Origin: Hybos culiciformis
Lineage: Eukaryota; Arthropoda; Insecta; Diptera; Hybotidae
Length of the DNA: 64,000 nt
Direction of reading: 5' to 3'
Assembly: GCA_964007475.1 (NCBI GenBank)
Contig: OZ023274.1
Location: 55,947,851 to 56,011,850, forward strand
The translations under genes and the position numbers were made by a program. The stretch's first letter is position 1; each line of letters begins with the position of its first letter. The notes beneath the pieces are model-generated. The model was not told where the DNA came from. It saw only the letters and a program-made list of their open reading frames with translations, and ran no database searches. Below, piece by piece: positions 21,701 to 33,201 of this stretch.

Positions 21701-23850
21701 TTTTTTTTTTAATTTTTTTGAACATAATAATTTTTAAAATTTTTTGAACATAATTTTTTTATTGGTAGAATATGTAATTTTTTTGCTTGTAATATTGGAC
21801 ATATATTTGAAATTAAAAAAGTGTACGATAATTATGAATTCCTACCCAAAATTTTTGGTCTGGTAATCTTTATTTCACCAGAGCTACCTATTTTGAAATT
21901 TTTTTTTTTTGCATATTTTGAGCCGGGAAAACATATAATGATAAATTACTTGATCGATATCTATACTATCAATGCCAAAATATACCTATGTTGTTTCTCA
22001 AGGCTTTAATAAAATTATTTGTAACGAGTTTAGTGCGTCCAATATTATAAATTTGTTTTATAGGATATAATGTTTATAACTTTAGTGGTTACATGATCTC
22101 TGTAAAAAAATAAAACAAAAACATGAAACATGAAATGAAATGTGATCACTTTTCTTATTTATTTTTCCCCCGGGAAATTCGTACTTTTTTTAGCGTTTAT
22201 TATCTTATTAACTACAACAGGATTAACAAATGCTTGTTTAAATACACATATACATATAACTGTCTTGTCATAGTAAGTGGTAAAACATGTTTGAAAATTA
22301 GTTGGGACTTTAGTGATATACCTATTATCCGGTGTCTAAATTTTTTATGAATGATCACAAGATTATGTTAATTCTATTGTGAAAATAAGATTGCACGAAA
22401 AAGCTGTGAATATTGCAGAACGCTGTCCACAATATTGAAAAATAGTTCATTGAACTCGCTATTAAAAAACTGATTTCTGAATAGGATAGTTTTTTTCACA
22501 ATTAAATTTTTAAAAAGAAATAGCATCTCGATACTTAAATTTATGCATCTGTCAACGTTTCCAATATTTTTTACATCCATTTTATAGCAATATTCAATTG
22601 CATTAATTCATATATGAAATTATACAGTTTTCAACTAAGTTCTCAAATAAGTTTTTAGCTACATTTTAATTTTATAATATGTATTATAAAATTATAAAAC
22701 ACTATTTATTAATTAAAAGTTTTTTCCATTTATATAAATTAAAATAAAAAATCAAAGAGCGCCTAATTTGCAAATTTTTTTGAACAAAATTTGCTACAAT
22801 TTTACTTAGCTCTGTGTTTTGCTTTAAAAATAGAATATGTATAAAAATCATAAATTAGTGGCTGATAAAAACATTTTGGTTTGTTTAAATATCTCAAAAA
22901 AACTAATTATTATGAAAAAAAAAAAAAATTAAAATATTTGACAAAAATAGGGTTGATTGCACATTAAAAATAAAAAATTTGTCTGGAAAAACTTATGTCT
23001 CATTTTTTATTTTAAACTAATTTCAAAATAAAAATGAAAATAAAAATAATCTAGAGTGTGTAAAAACATTTCCCAGATGTTTCGAAAATTATTTTATTTG
23101 ATGGAAAATCAGCTCGAATAACTAATTTAAATTAAACATTATGAATTATAAATCGAAATTTTGTTCATATAAATCGAATTTTAAGACATTTTACTAAATT
23201 TTTGTTCATATTAATCAATTGTTAAATAATTTTATTAAATTTTGGCATTTAAATCTATTTTATTGTATTTTGTTTATATAAGTCTTATCTGTAAAAGTTC
23301 ATCATCGACTGGAAATAATATTATTTGTCTAGCTAAATCTATAATTAATTTGAGACGTTAAATAATATGAAGTTAACAATATTTTATATTTTTATATTTA
23401 ATCATTCGTAACTGCGTGAAATTCCGAAGTTTTCACAATCTGCATGTCAAAATAAAAAATAGACGAAAATATCAAATTGAAATTAGGATCGAATTTGGCA
23501 AATAATATTTAAGCTATAAATTAAAAAATATAGGATCAAAAAATAAATGTATATTTCTATTGCTAACTATTACTTTTTAATTATTTCATAGTCCCTTATT
23601 TTATTATACATATATAAATAAATCGACAATAAATTCCGTTGTCACATGAGAATTTTTTTTTGGGGACCCACAAAGAAAAGGATTATTTAATTTCTTTTTT
23701 TTAATGAAAAACTATAAATCATATTTTTATTTTAATTCAAGAATTGTTAAGTGGTGCAAAAATTTAATTTTTATCATATATCATATGAATATTTAACGTT
23801 TTCCAAAAATACTAAAAGGATTTGTTTCTTTATTAAAAAAGAAAAAATCC

Positions 23851-23915
23851 TCATTGGGAATCGAACCAGGCACCTTCAGACTTACAGTGTGATGTTCTAC
23901 TACTAAGCCATATTC
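23851..23915 (-). repeat. tRNA-like sequence, inverted, end of duplication unit 2
   Basis: Same as 21372-21436 within the second copy of the duplication. Confidence 0.55.
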
Positions 23916-24106
23916 TACTACTAAGCTATATGAGTTTATTTTTGTTGTTAGTTAATTTTTCAAACTCGTTTTTTGAGTATTCTAATTCTTTTCTTATTTT
24001 TTTTTTTTGAGTATTATTTTTTATTCCCCTACAATAAAATAAAAACAAAAAAATTAATGGTTTATTAGAATTTTTTTATTATATTTTAGAAATCCAAAAT
24101 CATATG

Positions 24107-24180
24107 GGCTATATGGCTTAGTGTCTAGAACATCGGACTATAAGAGTGAAGGTGTCAGGTTCGATTCCCCAATGAATACA
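24107..24180 (+). repeat. tRNA-derived sequence, third unit start
   Basis: Same as 21627-21700 but with GTGTC instead of GTGGC in the A box. The unit breaks off soon after, near 24190. Confidence 0.65.
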
Positions 24181-25363
24181 TTTTTTTATTAATTTTTTTT
24201 TAAAAATGATGACGGACGATTCTCAGAAAAATGATGACGATTCTCAGAAAAATTCTATATGAAAATGGATTTTTACCCTCTACCAAATTTCTTCCAACGC
24301 CGCTAAAGAAGTATAAACTTCAAAAATAACTGTTCAGTTACAAAAAAATAAAGCAATTGCATTTCTTAATATTTATGGTGTAGAAATATCTATGGTGTAT
24401 AAATATAAAAGATTATTTTTTTAAATATAAAAGATTATTTTTAAGTTCAATTTACGTGTTTTAGTATAATACGCCTCATAAAGTTTCATATAATGTGTCT
24501 TTTTTATGTCGCATACGTGCATGAACTACGTCTAAAATATCTTCGTTGGTTTTGTTTTTCTTCTAATTGGCGAGTTACTGAAAGTTTTGGAACGATTCGG
24601 AAGACGGAAGGTATCTGGTTTTTTTTTCTTTATATATGTATTACATATTATTTATTTTTTATTTGTTTTTTATTATCTAATCCAGCAAGTGAATTCGTTT
24701 ATTAAAAATGTTAATTTATGTTTGTTATTTTTTACTTTTAAAAAGAAAAGATTCATATAAGATACATGTAACTTAATTCTCAACACATTTTTTTTATTTT
24801 CATCGTTGAAGAAAAACATATTTATAAGCTTTTTAAAAAAATTTTCTTGCCCCCCCCTAGAAAAAATCCTGCGGGCGCCTATGTTGGAAATCAATTAAAA
24901 AAGATTTCATAAAAGTTTATATTTTAATAGTGTTAGTTGTGTTCCCAACATTTATGATATCAGAAAATTTAGAAATTTGTTAAGGAGTTATTGTAACTTG
25001 ATTGAATCGTTAAAACAGCTAAAGATATATTCTCCTTTCCGTTAGAGTGAAAATAGACGGATGGGTTCATGATTTACAAATACTTAATTTAATTCTTTCC
25101 CAATATTCCAATTTAATTAACAATAATTCTTAAAATTTTTCGTTCAGTTCCTACACTTTTTTTTATATAGTATTGAATTTAAAAAATTAGGGAACCTAGT
25201 GTTTATAGAAATGCGTATTTATTTGGGCCTATATTCTAAATAAGCATTGCATTTTTTTATATAGAGAAGTGGATAAGCAATGTTTTTTTAATATAGAGAA
25301 ATGGGCCGGTAGTCCGAAACCTCCAGGTTTAATTTTTATAGCCAGTCCAACCCTGAGCTTGTC

Positions 25364-26570
25364 GGAAAATGGTCTAAAATTTAATTACAAAATTTCGTGG
25401 ACAGACAAACAGACAAGAAAGTGATTTTATAAAAACGTTGTAAAAATATGTTGCAGTATTTATTTTTTTTTTCTGTTTGAAATAATTCTATTTTACTATA
25501 TCTAGGTATAATCTATAACTATTTTAAATAAATACTCTCTTTTCAGGAGCGTTAAGATAAATTAGGTCATGAAATTATGAATTTGCGTCTAATCGAGTTT
25601 CGCTCGCGAATTAGTTCTAAAATTTTACTGGACAATGTTTTTACTGATTTTTTGCTAAGCCGAGTTTTGGGTATACTAATTTCTTTAGCTTCATTTATTA
25701 TACTATACTTAGTTTCGTATCAATTTGTTACTTTGAATTTATATTTTCTAGAGCAGGGTCAAAGTTTTTTAACTTGTTTTTAATATATTTTTTGTGTAAA
25801 AGCTAGATTTAAATTTGATGTTTGATGTAGGATTATTTAGAATATTTAAAAAAACTGGTAGGTGTTTAGAACAATCGGTTGAGTGCACCAGTTTCGATAA
25901 TTCGTTAAAAATAAATCGAGGGTAGATAGGTTTGACTTGAGGCTGGAAGGTACATAGTCTAGGCCTCTATGAGATAGAGTAAGTTCATTGATGATTTTTC
26001 GCAAATGTCATTTAAAATTTTTCCCCATGCATTTGCACTGACACAGTTCCAGTTTGAGTGCCCATTAGATAAAATTTATTATTTCTGGCTATTTTTTTAA
26101 TATCTTTTTTAAAATCAGTTTTTATAATTTATTTGAGTTGCCACCAGGAAAATAAATAGAGTAAATTTCAATATTAATGTCAGATAAATACACTTCGATA
26201 CCAATAGATTCAAGTGTATTAAAGTTTTTCATTGGTATTAACTTGTGTTTTATAGAATTTTTTATTACCTAATTCTTATAGTATGTATAATAAATGAGAA
26301 TAAATGAGAAAAACTTTAATAGAAAAATTAGAGAGTAACATCAAATTTAACAAAACATTTATATAAGAAGCACTCCGAACAGTTCGATGTATACGAATAT
26401 ACGTAAAAAATAAAAAACGGGACACCTTATGTCAAAAATCATTAAATACCGAACAACAAAAATTGATTTTAAAATAATTTTTTTTCTGGCTGATAATATG
26501 TTCAAAAAAAGTCTTTTTGTAACATGTTAAGTGAATTTAATTTATAAGTATTAAGCAGAACTGCTTCAAC
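25364..26570. other. Non-coding stretch beyond the outer hAT element
   Basis: Begins with the old repeat that also flanks the left side (ACAGACAAACAGACAAGAAA near 25403). No gene could be supported; the 68-codon frame at 25577 has no family resemblance. Confidence 0.4.
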
Positions 26571-26577
26571 TAAACTT

Positions 26578-26844
26578 TTGGAGTCGACGTGTCATAAATC
26601 AATTTATTTAATAAAAAACAAATTGTTTGAAGCAAAATATGTCTGCACTACTGCAGATATTTGGCCTGCAAAAAGACGAAGTTTTTCTGTGATAAATACT
26701 ATTGATGTGATAAATACTACTGATTTTTCTATAAGATCTACTTCGCGTAGTAAAAATCCTCTGCGAACTACTTTTTCTGAAAGTAGGTTAAGAGGAGAAG
26801 GCAATATTAAGGGATTAAAATTCTGTGTTTGTCTGTTAAATTAG
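26578..26844 (+). pseudogene. hAT transposase fragment
   Basis: An 88-codon frame contains AKYVCTTADIWPAKRRSF. This matches the widespread hAT transposase signature in which a T-x-D-x-W motif opens the catalytic domain (first catalytic Asp). After about residue 42 the frame drifts into unrelated sequence. The zinc finger before and most of the catalytic core after are missing, so it is a relic. The nearby non-autonomous hAT elements could have used such a transposase, but no direct link is visible. Confidence 0.55.
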
Positions 26845-26960
26845 TTCGGTGCGACTTAATTATTTTCATTTGTGAAAATGTTGATTCTCACAAATATGTC
26901 GAACCAAAACAGGCGTGTAATTTTCAGCACATTTTTTTAGATTCGGATATTTATCTTCTG

Positions 26961-27143
26961 CTAAATATTACCAGAATTTATTTTCGGAAGCTCTTGTTTA
27001 TTATAAATATCATTTTTTAAAGTAATAATTTCTTCTTCAAGTGTAATGTTATCCATATCAAAAATAGTTGAAACGTTTTCTGCAATTGTTTCTGCTTTAA
27101 TATTGCTATCAAATCGATAACTCATAAAAAAAACTATGTACAT
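26961..27143 (-). pseudogene. Possible hAT transposase C-terminal scrap
   Basis: A 60-codon minus-strand frame with NITLEEEIITLKNDIYNKQE resembles the acidic linker ahead of the dimerisation domain in ZBED/hAT-type transposases. There is no further domain. It lies opposite in strand to the fragment at 26578, so it is a separate piece. Confidence 0.3.
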
Positions 27144-27149
27144 ATAGCT

Positions 27150-28760
27150 CTGTTTCTAAAATTTCTTAAAAATTTATAAGAATTCAGATGTTCTCAATGT
27201 TATTTTAACCGTAATTTTTGAGTAAGTAAATGTCTAAATAGTTTTTTTTTGTTTGAAGTTAATTCTTAAATAATATTACCTCTTTTTATTTTTCAGTAAC
27301 CATAGTAATTTTTTTTTGTTTCGAGTCACGGTTACGAGTCACGGAAACTAGAATTAATTGTCAGTTACTAGGATTACAACATTTAATGCGAATACTTTTA
27401 TTCGAAGCTTTATTAGTCCAACAAATGAAATAAAAAAAAAAGAAGTTGGAAAATAATCTTACTTTTAGAGAATTTTGCGTTGAAACATTGATATCGTTAA
27501 AACAACATTCAAAATTTTAGTCATCGAGTCACGAATACAATGAAGAATTTCATTGTTTCAAAAAATAAAAATAAAAAACTCTCACTTCATTGAGTAAGGG
27601 GACGAGCCAAGCTACAAAAATGTGTTAAACTTTTTCAAATAGAACGTCTATTTACTGAGAAATCGGAGCAAACGTCCAAAAAAATGGTATCGAGTCACGG
27701 CGAAACAGAGCCATTATCAAGTTTTTAAAAATCTTCGAAACGGTCACACAAATTCTTCAATAACGTTCTTAGTTTCTTTCATATATTTATTTTCATAATA
27801 ATTAGCAGAACTTTTTAATTGCCCCAACATGTTTGGAAAATTAGATAAATTTTTTGATTCTTGAAATTGAAAATGGCAATTTGAAAGGAAATAATACAAC
27901 TTTTTTGAAAATGGCTAAAAATTGTCATTTTTTTGTATGGGGAAATTCTAAGAAGTGAGTTATCTTCTAAAACATTAAAAAATGTCAACCTGCGAAAGCG
28001 GTTTTTTAAAGTGGTCTGGAAGACCTTTCCAAAATGGTATAGAGTGACCAAATCGGTTGAAAATTGAGGGAGTACATTCAAATGAAAAAACCCATTTTTT
28101 GTTTTTTCAGTGTTTTTAGGGTTTCTCTATGGGTTAAACTGGCAACACCGAGGTGCCGGCACCTGCAAAGAAAGCCCGCACGAATACCTACTTAAATGAT
28201 ATCTGAAAATATTCTTGTAAATTTAACAACAGAGAGATGATAGTTTGAAATTTCAAAATTTTCCAAGCCTTCTGGCACAAGAATCGTCATATCTCCCAAA
28301 AAAAAAAATTTTTTTTTTAAATCTGAAATGCAAAAACTTAGGTCAAATATCAGCCTATAAAATAAACGTAAAATGAAAGTCTAACGATTAACTTGAAAAA
28401 ATGAAAAAAATGTCAGGTTGCTAGCTATAATGTAGAAATTATTTTTTATTTATTATTAATATTAAACTGGCAACACTCAGAGAAATGACAATATATTCCA
28501 TTCATGAGATCGGGACTGAAGCGTATTTAAATGTTGATAACATGAGATTATTAAACAGAGCTAAAAGAAATTTATATATGCTATATTCCATATTCTAGGC
28601 ATTTTCAAAATTTCTAGGTTTTGTTTTACGTCGATAAGTTTTATTGATTTCGGTACAAGCATGTTTTAACTGAATGTGAAGCTTTTCTTAAAAAAGGTTC
28701 ACAAATTTATTTAATTTTTTTTGTAGTTAGTTAAAATAGGTATATTAATTATATTTTCTT
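27150..28760. other. Non-coding stretch with repeated GAGTCACGG motifs
   Basis: CGAGTCACGG or close forms occur near 27323, 27335, 27523 and 27692. A weak inverted pair (GCTCTGTTTC at 27147, GAAACAGAGC at about 27703) may be an old element. 28260-28480 is AT-rich with no coding signal. Confidence 0.35.
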
Positions 28761-28766
28761 TTTAGC

Positions 28767-28899
28767 TAAATGTGGAACCACTGCAGCTGTTTATGAAATA
28801 ATTAAGAATTAAGACATCGAGTTCAAGAAATAACTTTAAGTTTGAATAAAGAGCGAAAGGTTACAGAAGACCTCAAATCACAAGTTAATAATCTAGAAA
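28767..28899 (+). pseudogene. Exon-like fragment with coiled-coil pattern
   Basis: A pyrimidine-rich acceptor (ATATTTTCTTTTTAG) is followed by CGTTAAVYEIIK-type codons and then, after an apparent frameshift near 28810, by HRVQEITLSLNKERKVTEDL and QVNNLEK. That part ends at a possible donor (AAAG/GTATT). The heptad-like spacing of hydrophobic residues suggests a coiled coil. I do not recognise the family, and the frameshift makes it a probable remnant. Confidence 0.25.
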
Positions 28900-29056
28900 A
28901 AGGTATTATCGTTTAATGATGAATTTGTTGACAGCTACAAGTGGTAAAGAAGACGAAGACTTGTATTATTGTGGTTTTGTATTTTTGTTTTGTTTTTGTA
29001 TTTTGCTTTCTAAAACAATTATAAAACTATCAGGTATGATAAATTAAAATATAATT

Positions 29057-29987
29057 TTACTTTATTGAGGACACAATTCTTATTAACTTGTAAAGTAATT
29101 TGTCTGTTTATATATTTCTTTACTATTTTCGACACTCTCGTAGACCCACTTTTCGTCATCACAGCGAGCTGAAATTTGGCACAAAGGTTCATGTCGCGTG
29201 ACAATTGAAGCTATCAAAATTTGAAGCGGAAATTTCCATGGAAAACCCGGAAAATCGGGAAAAATCATTTGAAAATTTGGTACAAATTTGAATAGTGATA
29301 AATCCGTTTTAGGAAAAATGCAAAGTTTTCTGATTTTTTCAACAAAATTTTCCGGAATTTTCCGACTTTTCCGGAAAATTTTCCGGTATAAAAGTTTTAT
29401 AAATTATGCAGGATCAAGTTCCCTATCAACTGGCATCATTACTTTCTCTCCGACAATGGTGAAAACTTGCAGAAAAAATCGAATCATGTAAAACGCTTTT
29501 CCGGAGTTTTTCCGACCAAGGAAGCGTTTGAGCGTTTTGCAACCTGAGACAAAGTTGTAGAGCGAAATGAGTTGCATAAAGTTGCTTTTGCCGAAAACTC
29601 CATGGAAAACCCGAAAAAGCGGAAAAATCATCGGAAAAATTTTCATCGATATGATTAGTCATAAAATTGTTTTCAAACATCCATGCAGCACATAATAACA
29701 ATTTAGTTAACGTGAAAAAGGCAGAAAATAAAAATAAGTTAAAAACGAGTTTTCCAAAAAACTGAGGCCAGGCCGCATGAAAAAGTAGAAAATAACTTTT
29801 TCTTCACACACAGAGGACTCAGATTTTTTGATTGGGACATTTCTCTTGAATATTCTTTCTCTTCATGAATCAAATCACTTACGTCCCAATCAAAAAATCT
29901 AAGTCCATTTCTGTGTGTGAAGAAAAAGCTATTTTCAACTTTTTCATGCGGCCTGGCCTCAGTTTTTTGGAAAACTCGTTTTTAACT
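29057..29987 (-). repeat. Arm A of an inverted repeat pair (partner 43118-44055)
   Basis: The outer 0.65 kb and the hairpin element at 29738-29987 match 43370-44055 and 43118-43369 in reverse orientation. Open frames in both arms translate to near-identical peptides (for example VMMPVDRELDPA), but they contain stops outside short windows and look non-coding. The region is full of TTTTCCGGAAAA-type motifs. Confidence 0.85.
29738..29987. mobile_element. Foldback (hairpin) element, 250 bp
   Basis: GTTAAAAACGAGTTTTCCAA at the left is inverted at the right. Pairing extends about 110 bp through GAGGCCAGGCCGCATGAAAA and CACACACAGA, leaving a short centre around TTCTCTTGAATATTC. This is a near-perfect hairpin with no coding capacity. 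A second copy lies at 43118-43369. Confidence 0.85.
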
Positions 29988-31123
29988 TTTTTTTTTTTTT
30001 TGGATTAAAACAATTTTTTTTTTTATGTGATATAGATGTTAAAAATCTAGTTTTTTTTTTACATAATTTTGTAGAGCAAAAATTCTAGTTTTTGTAGCAC
30101 AAATAGGCACAAATTAAGCACTAAATAATGATAGTATTATTATTTTTCAAAAATTCGAATTCGGACATGCAGACCCCTTGGCCCATAATCGAAATTGGAA
30201 AATCCAAAACCAAGCGAACGCGAATTCTAGTTTTTGTGGCACTAATAGTCACAAATTAAGCACTAAATGCTCAATAATTGTGACATCACTTACAAAGAAT
30301 TGTCCGGCTGAAGAGCCTCGACCGTTTTGGAAAACAATTGTAAAAATAATAGAAAAAAACAAATAATTTGGAAGGAAATAAAAATTATTTCTTTTTTATT
30401 AACACTAAACCTACCATGACGGATCAAATGCCCCATTTTAAAATTTTTATCAGAATTTCTTGCAAATAAGATTATCACATCGCAATTTGCCTTTACTACT
30501 TTTATTAAAAAATACATTGCTTATATTTCGCAATTTTACTATTCTCTTGTTATTTTTTTACCGAGAAATATGTGTACATTGCCCTAACTATAGCAGCGGG
30601 TCATTTGACCCGTGTAAATATTCATGTGATATATGTGTGTGGATAGGATTTCTTTTCCTTGAAAATGAAATATTTTGACACATAGATACATTAAGAAGAA
30701 TATTATTCTTAATACACCAAAGGCCAAAGCTATTAAGGTCAGTTTGTAAAAGATTGCAGTCTGAAGGACTAGAGATTTTTTTAAAAATTTTCATATCATC
30801 GGCATAAATGGAGTGATCGCTATAGGAAATGATGAGTGAAACATCGTTAATAGCGATCACGAAATCAAGTATCACGGTCCAAAATTTCAGTTTTTTTTTT
30901 AAACTTAAAAGTTTCTATATAGTTCCACACCAATATAAGTTTAAGTTTTAAACTTTTTAGTCTATAATAAATAATTTAAACAAAAAAGAATAAATTTTAA
31001 ACTGAAGATGTTTAACATAATGTGTTAAACGAAATAGTTTAAATTTTAAACTGAAGATTAAAAAATTAAAAAATTTATTTAATTTTTTTTTTCTTTTTTT
31101 TTCTTTTTTTTTTCTCTTAACCC

Positions 31124-31191
31124 TTTCTTCGGGATTCGAACCTCCTTCTTTAGCATTTCATTCTACTACTCTACCTCTCGGCTACAGTATT
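31124..31191 (-). repeat. tRNA-like sequence inside the 869-bp element
   Basis: The minus strand reads TAGCCGAGAGGTAGAG (A-box-like) and GGTTCGAATCC (B box), about 37 bases apart. The outer stem does not pair clearly. Confidence 0.5.
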
Positions 31192-31328
31192 AAAATTATA
31201 AACGTGTACAAAATAGAAAATATAAATTATGTGTACCTGTGAAAGTTATTGACAAGTAAAAACCTTACATCGTCATACAAAAAATGCAAGAATAGTAAAA
31301 CCTTACATCGTTATACAAAAATACAAAA

Positions 31329-31610
31329 GAAAAATGTAAACTTTAGGGTTTTAAATTAAACATGTAAACTAAAATAGTTAAGTTTTAAACTAAAAATGTT
31401 TAGAAACCGGAGCTAAATTTTGATTTAAAACTTTAAAGTTTTAAAATGTAAACTTTAGGGGTTTAAATTAAACATGTAAACTAAAATAGTTAAGTTTTAA
31501 ACTAAAAATGTTTAGAAACCGGAGCTAAATTTTGATTTAAAACTTTAAAGTTTTAAAATATAAACTTTGATGTTTTAAATCAAAATGTAAACTAAAATAG
31601 TTTAGTTTTT
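31329..31610. repeat. 111-bp tandem repeat, about 2.5 copies
   Basis: TGTAAACTTTAGGGTTTTAA and the following 90 bases repeat at about 31447 and, more diverged, at about 31560. It is built from small inverted AAACTTTAAAGTTT motifs. Confidence 0.8.
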
Positions 31611-32675
31611 AACTAAAAAAGTATAGAAATTTGAATTAAACTTTAGCAAGTTTTAAATACTGAATTTTTTGTTTAAAATATTCTTTTAAACCATGTTTTT
31701 ATGAATTAAGTTTAAAAAAAAAACTGAAATTTTGGACCGTGTAGACCAAAATGGCTACCTTGAGGCACTGCAAAAGTAGCTGTGTATGTTGTAGATGTAG
31801 CGGAGCGAAATTTGACTTGATAATCACGAGGACCCATCCAATATTTTTTCCACTCAATAAAAAAAGGTGGGAAACCATACGCAGCAAATTTAAATAAAAT
31901 TATCTGATGAGAAAGAACATCGAATGCTTTGATAAAATCCGTATATACAGAATCAGTCTGATAACCCTTCTCCATGTTATGAAGTAATTTCTATAAGATT
32001 AGTAGTAAAAACCCATGCTGATTATCAGTAATAAAATTCTTGCAATAAAAATGTATATCTTCAAAAATGACAGCTTCAAAAAGCTTAGAAATTGAAGAAA
32101 TTTTAGCTATTATACTATAATATAAAACGTCAGCTCTGCAACCTTTCTTGAAAACGGGTATGATGTATGAATGTTTCCAGAAAGTAACCGGTTAATAAAA
32201 TAGGCAGTACCAACATTGAAGTTTGAGTCAGAAAAAGAACTGGAAAAATGGTTAGCAAAAAAATTAGCTAGGTCACATCATTGGAAGAGGTATTCAAGAA
32301 ACTAAGAGTTTGAGGATAACTATCCCCTTTCTTCTTAGAATTAATAAAACTAAAAAAATTTTAGGATCCTTCAATATGTCAAGCTTTGTCTAGTTTAAAT
32401 AATGCTCATATTGAGACTCAAACAAGATTCGGAACTCACCCAAAGTCTCATGGTCGACCTTTTGAATGCGTTAGTGAGATAGAGTAAAGTATAGAATAGA
32501 GAGAGGTAAGTAAAAAGATATTGCAGTTAAAAAAATATTTTGTGAAGAAAATACAGTAACGGTATAGAAAGAGGTTAATAAAAAGCAGGGTTAAAAATTT
32601 TATTTTATTATTTCACTCTTATTGCTCTTATAAATAATATTTTAAACGATATTATAAAAATTCTCTCTTACACCT

Positions 32676-33082
32676 TGTTCGCATTATAATTTAAATTCCA
32701 CTTAATATTCCGGAAAACAAATTGCCGTTCGCATTACAAAATTTGATGAGAACTGGAATTTAATGATGTATAAAAAAAAATTGAGAAAGAGAAAAAGTTT
32801 TTGTTGTTGGAAATTTTGACTTTTTATCTCGCTTTTTATCAATTTTAATTTTTTTTTTTTTTTTCATTTTGACTCGAATTTGACAAAAAAATTTTAACCA
32901 ACTATAACAAAATTTTAAAAAATGAGTAAAAATAACTATAAATGTTTCTAACCCTGACAAACTAGAATATGAAAGTGGAATATACATATTCCGGAATATA
33001 TTTTTATATGAAAAATCCAGTTCATATTCCTGAAATATTCCGGATAACAGCAAATTCCACTAATATTCTCCTAATGCGAACA
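32676..33082. mobile_element. MITE with TGTTCGCATTA ends
   Basis: TGTTCGCATTA (32676-32686) is inverted at 33072-33082. Inside, ATTCCACTTAATATTCCGGA on the left corresponds to complementary motifs on the right. Related internal motifs occur at 4380-4810. No target duplication or coding capacity was seen. Confidence 0.6.
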
Positions 33083-33201
33083 CCATATTCGGGAACGAAA
33101 AAATAAAAATAAATTATTTCACTCCCAAGAGCGATTTTTTTTTGTTTTTATTTTCTATACCTAGTAAAGATCGAAAAAAAAAATTTTTTTCACTCCCTAA
33201 C

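Larger units (their letters stand above)
18607..24190 (+). repeat. Tandem duplication of a 2.5-3.0 kb dispersed repeat, two copies and a third start
   Basis: Copies start at 18607, 21588 and 24068 (GAATTYTTTTATTATATTTTAG). The first period is 2,981 bp and the second 2,480 bp. Most of the difference is explained by a 282-bp SINE-like insertion (19530-19811) and a roughly 206-bp local duplication with a MITE end (19115-19320) found only in copy one. The remaining sequence is almost identical, so the duplication is recent. Each unit starts with a plus-strand tRNA-like segment. The ends of the two full copies carry an inverted, minus-strand one. Confidence 0.9.
17280..24883. mobile_element. Inner hAT-like element, 7.6 kb
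   Basis: CATAGGCGCCCG (17280-17291) is exactly inverted at 24872-24883, and both ends continue into G runs (GGGGGGGCAAG on the outward-reading strand). The flanks ATGGAAAT (17272-17279) and TTGGAAAT (24884-24891) match at 7 of 8 bases. The cargo is unusual: a MITE, a 134-bp tandem repeat, two-plus copies of a 2.5-3.0 kb dispersed repeat, and a SINE-like insertion. No transposase was found. Two unrelated half-elements remain possible, but the paired duplications argue for one. Confidence 0.75.
16816..25355. mobile_element. Outer hAT-like element, 8.5 kb including nested insertions
   Basis: CAGGGTTGGACTGGC (16816-16830) is exactly inverted at 25341-25355. Outside lie AGCTTATC (16808-16815) and AGCTTGTC (25356-25363), an 8-bp target duplication with one mismatch. 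CAGGG ends plus 8-bp duplications are the hAT signature. Its own sequence is only about 0.46 kb on each side; the rest is the inner element. No transposase is visible, so it is non-autonomous. Confidence 0.85.
30873..31741. mobile_element. Inverted-repeat element inserted in LINE copy, 869 bp
   Basis: CACGGTCCAAAATTTCAGTT at the left is inverted at the right end (AACTGAAATTTTGGACCGTG). The LINE sequence on both sides shows the insertion point; TA lies on each side (30870-30871 and 31742-31743, with one extra T at left), suggesting Tc1/mariner-type integration. The inside has a tRNA-like segment and a 111-bp tandem repeat but no transposase. Confidence 0.85.
30640..32462 (-). pseudogene. Broken inverted LINE copy (RT region), interrupted by an element
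   Basis: The minus strand from 32462 down to 31744 matches the plus-strand LINE at about 11380-12335, with internal deletions. It resumes at 30872 and follows LINE 12340-12555, ending near 30644. Motifs still visible are YTDFIKAFD, VPQGSH and YADDMKIF. Both ends of the LINE are missing, and several frameshifts and stops occur. The break inside the Gly-Ser-His motif is caused by the 869-bp element at 30873-31741. Confidence 0.88.

Noticed and set aside
213..24180. A/B-box sequences as functional tRNA genes
   Set aside because: The acceptor stems do not pair, and copies sit in repeats; classed as tRNA-derived sequence.
27139..27715. Possible inverted pair GCTCTGTTTC / GAAACAGAGC
   Set aside because: Only about 10-12 bp of pairing and no consistent target duplication; not enough to call an element.
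29404..29701. Frames of 80-91 codons conserved between 29404-29701 and 43413-43710
   Set aside because: Conservation comes from the DNA duplication of the inverted arms. Overlapping frames are equally conserved, with no codon-like substitution bias visible.
30400..30615. CACTAAACCTACC near TTAA and GGGTCATTTGACCC, reminiscent of piggyBac-type MITEs
   Set aside because: No paired ends with TTAA on both sides could be found.
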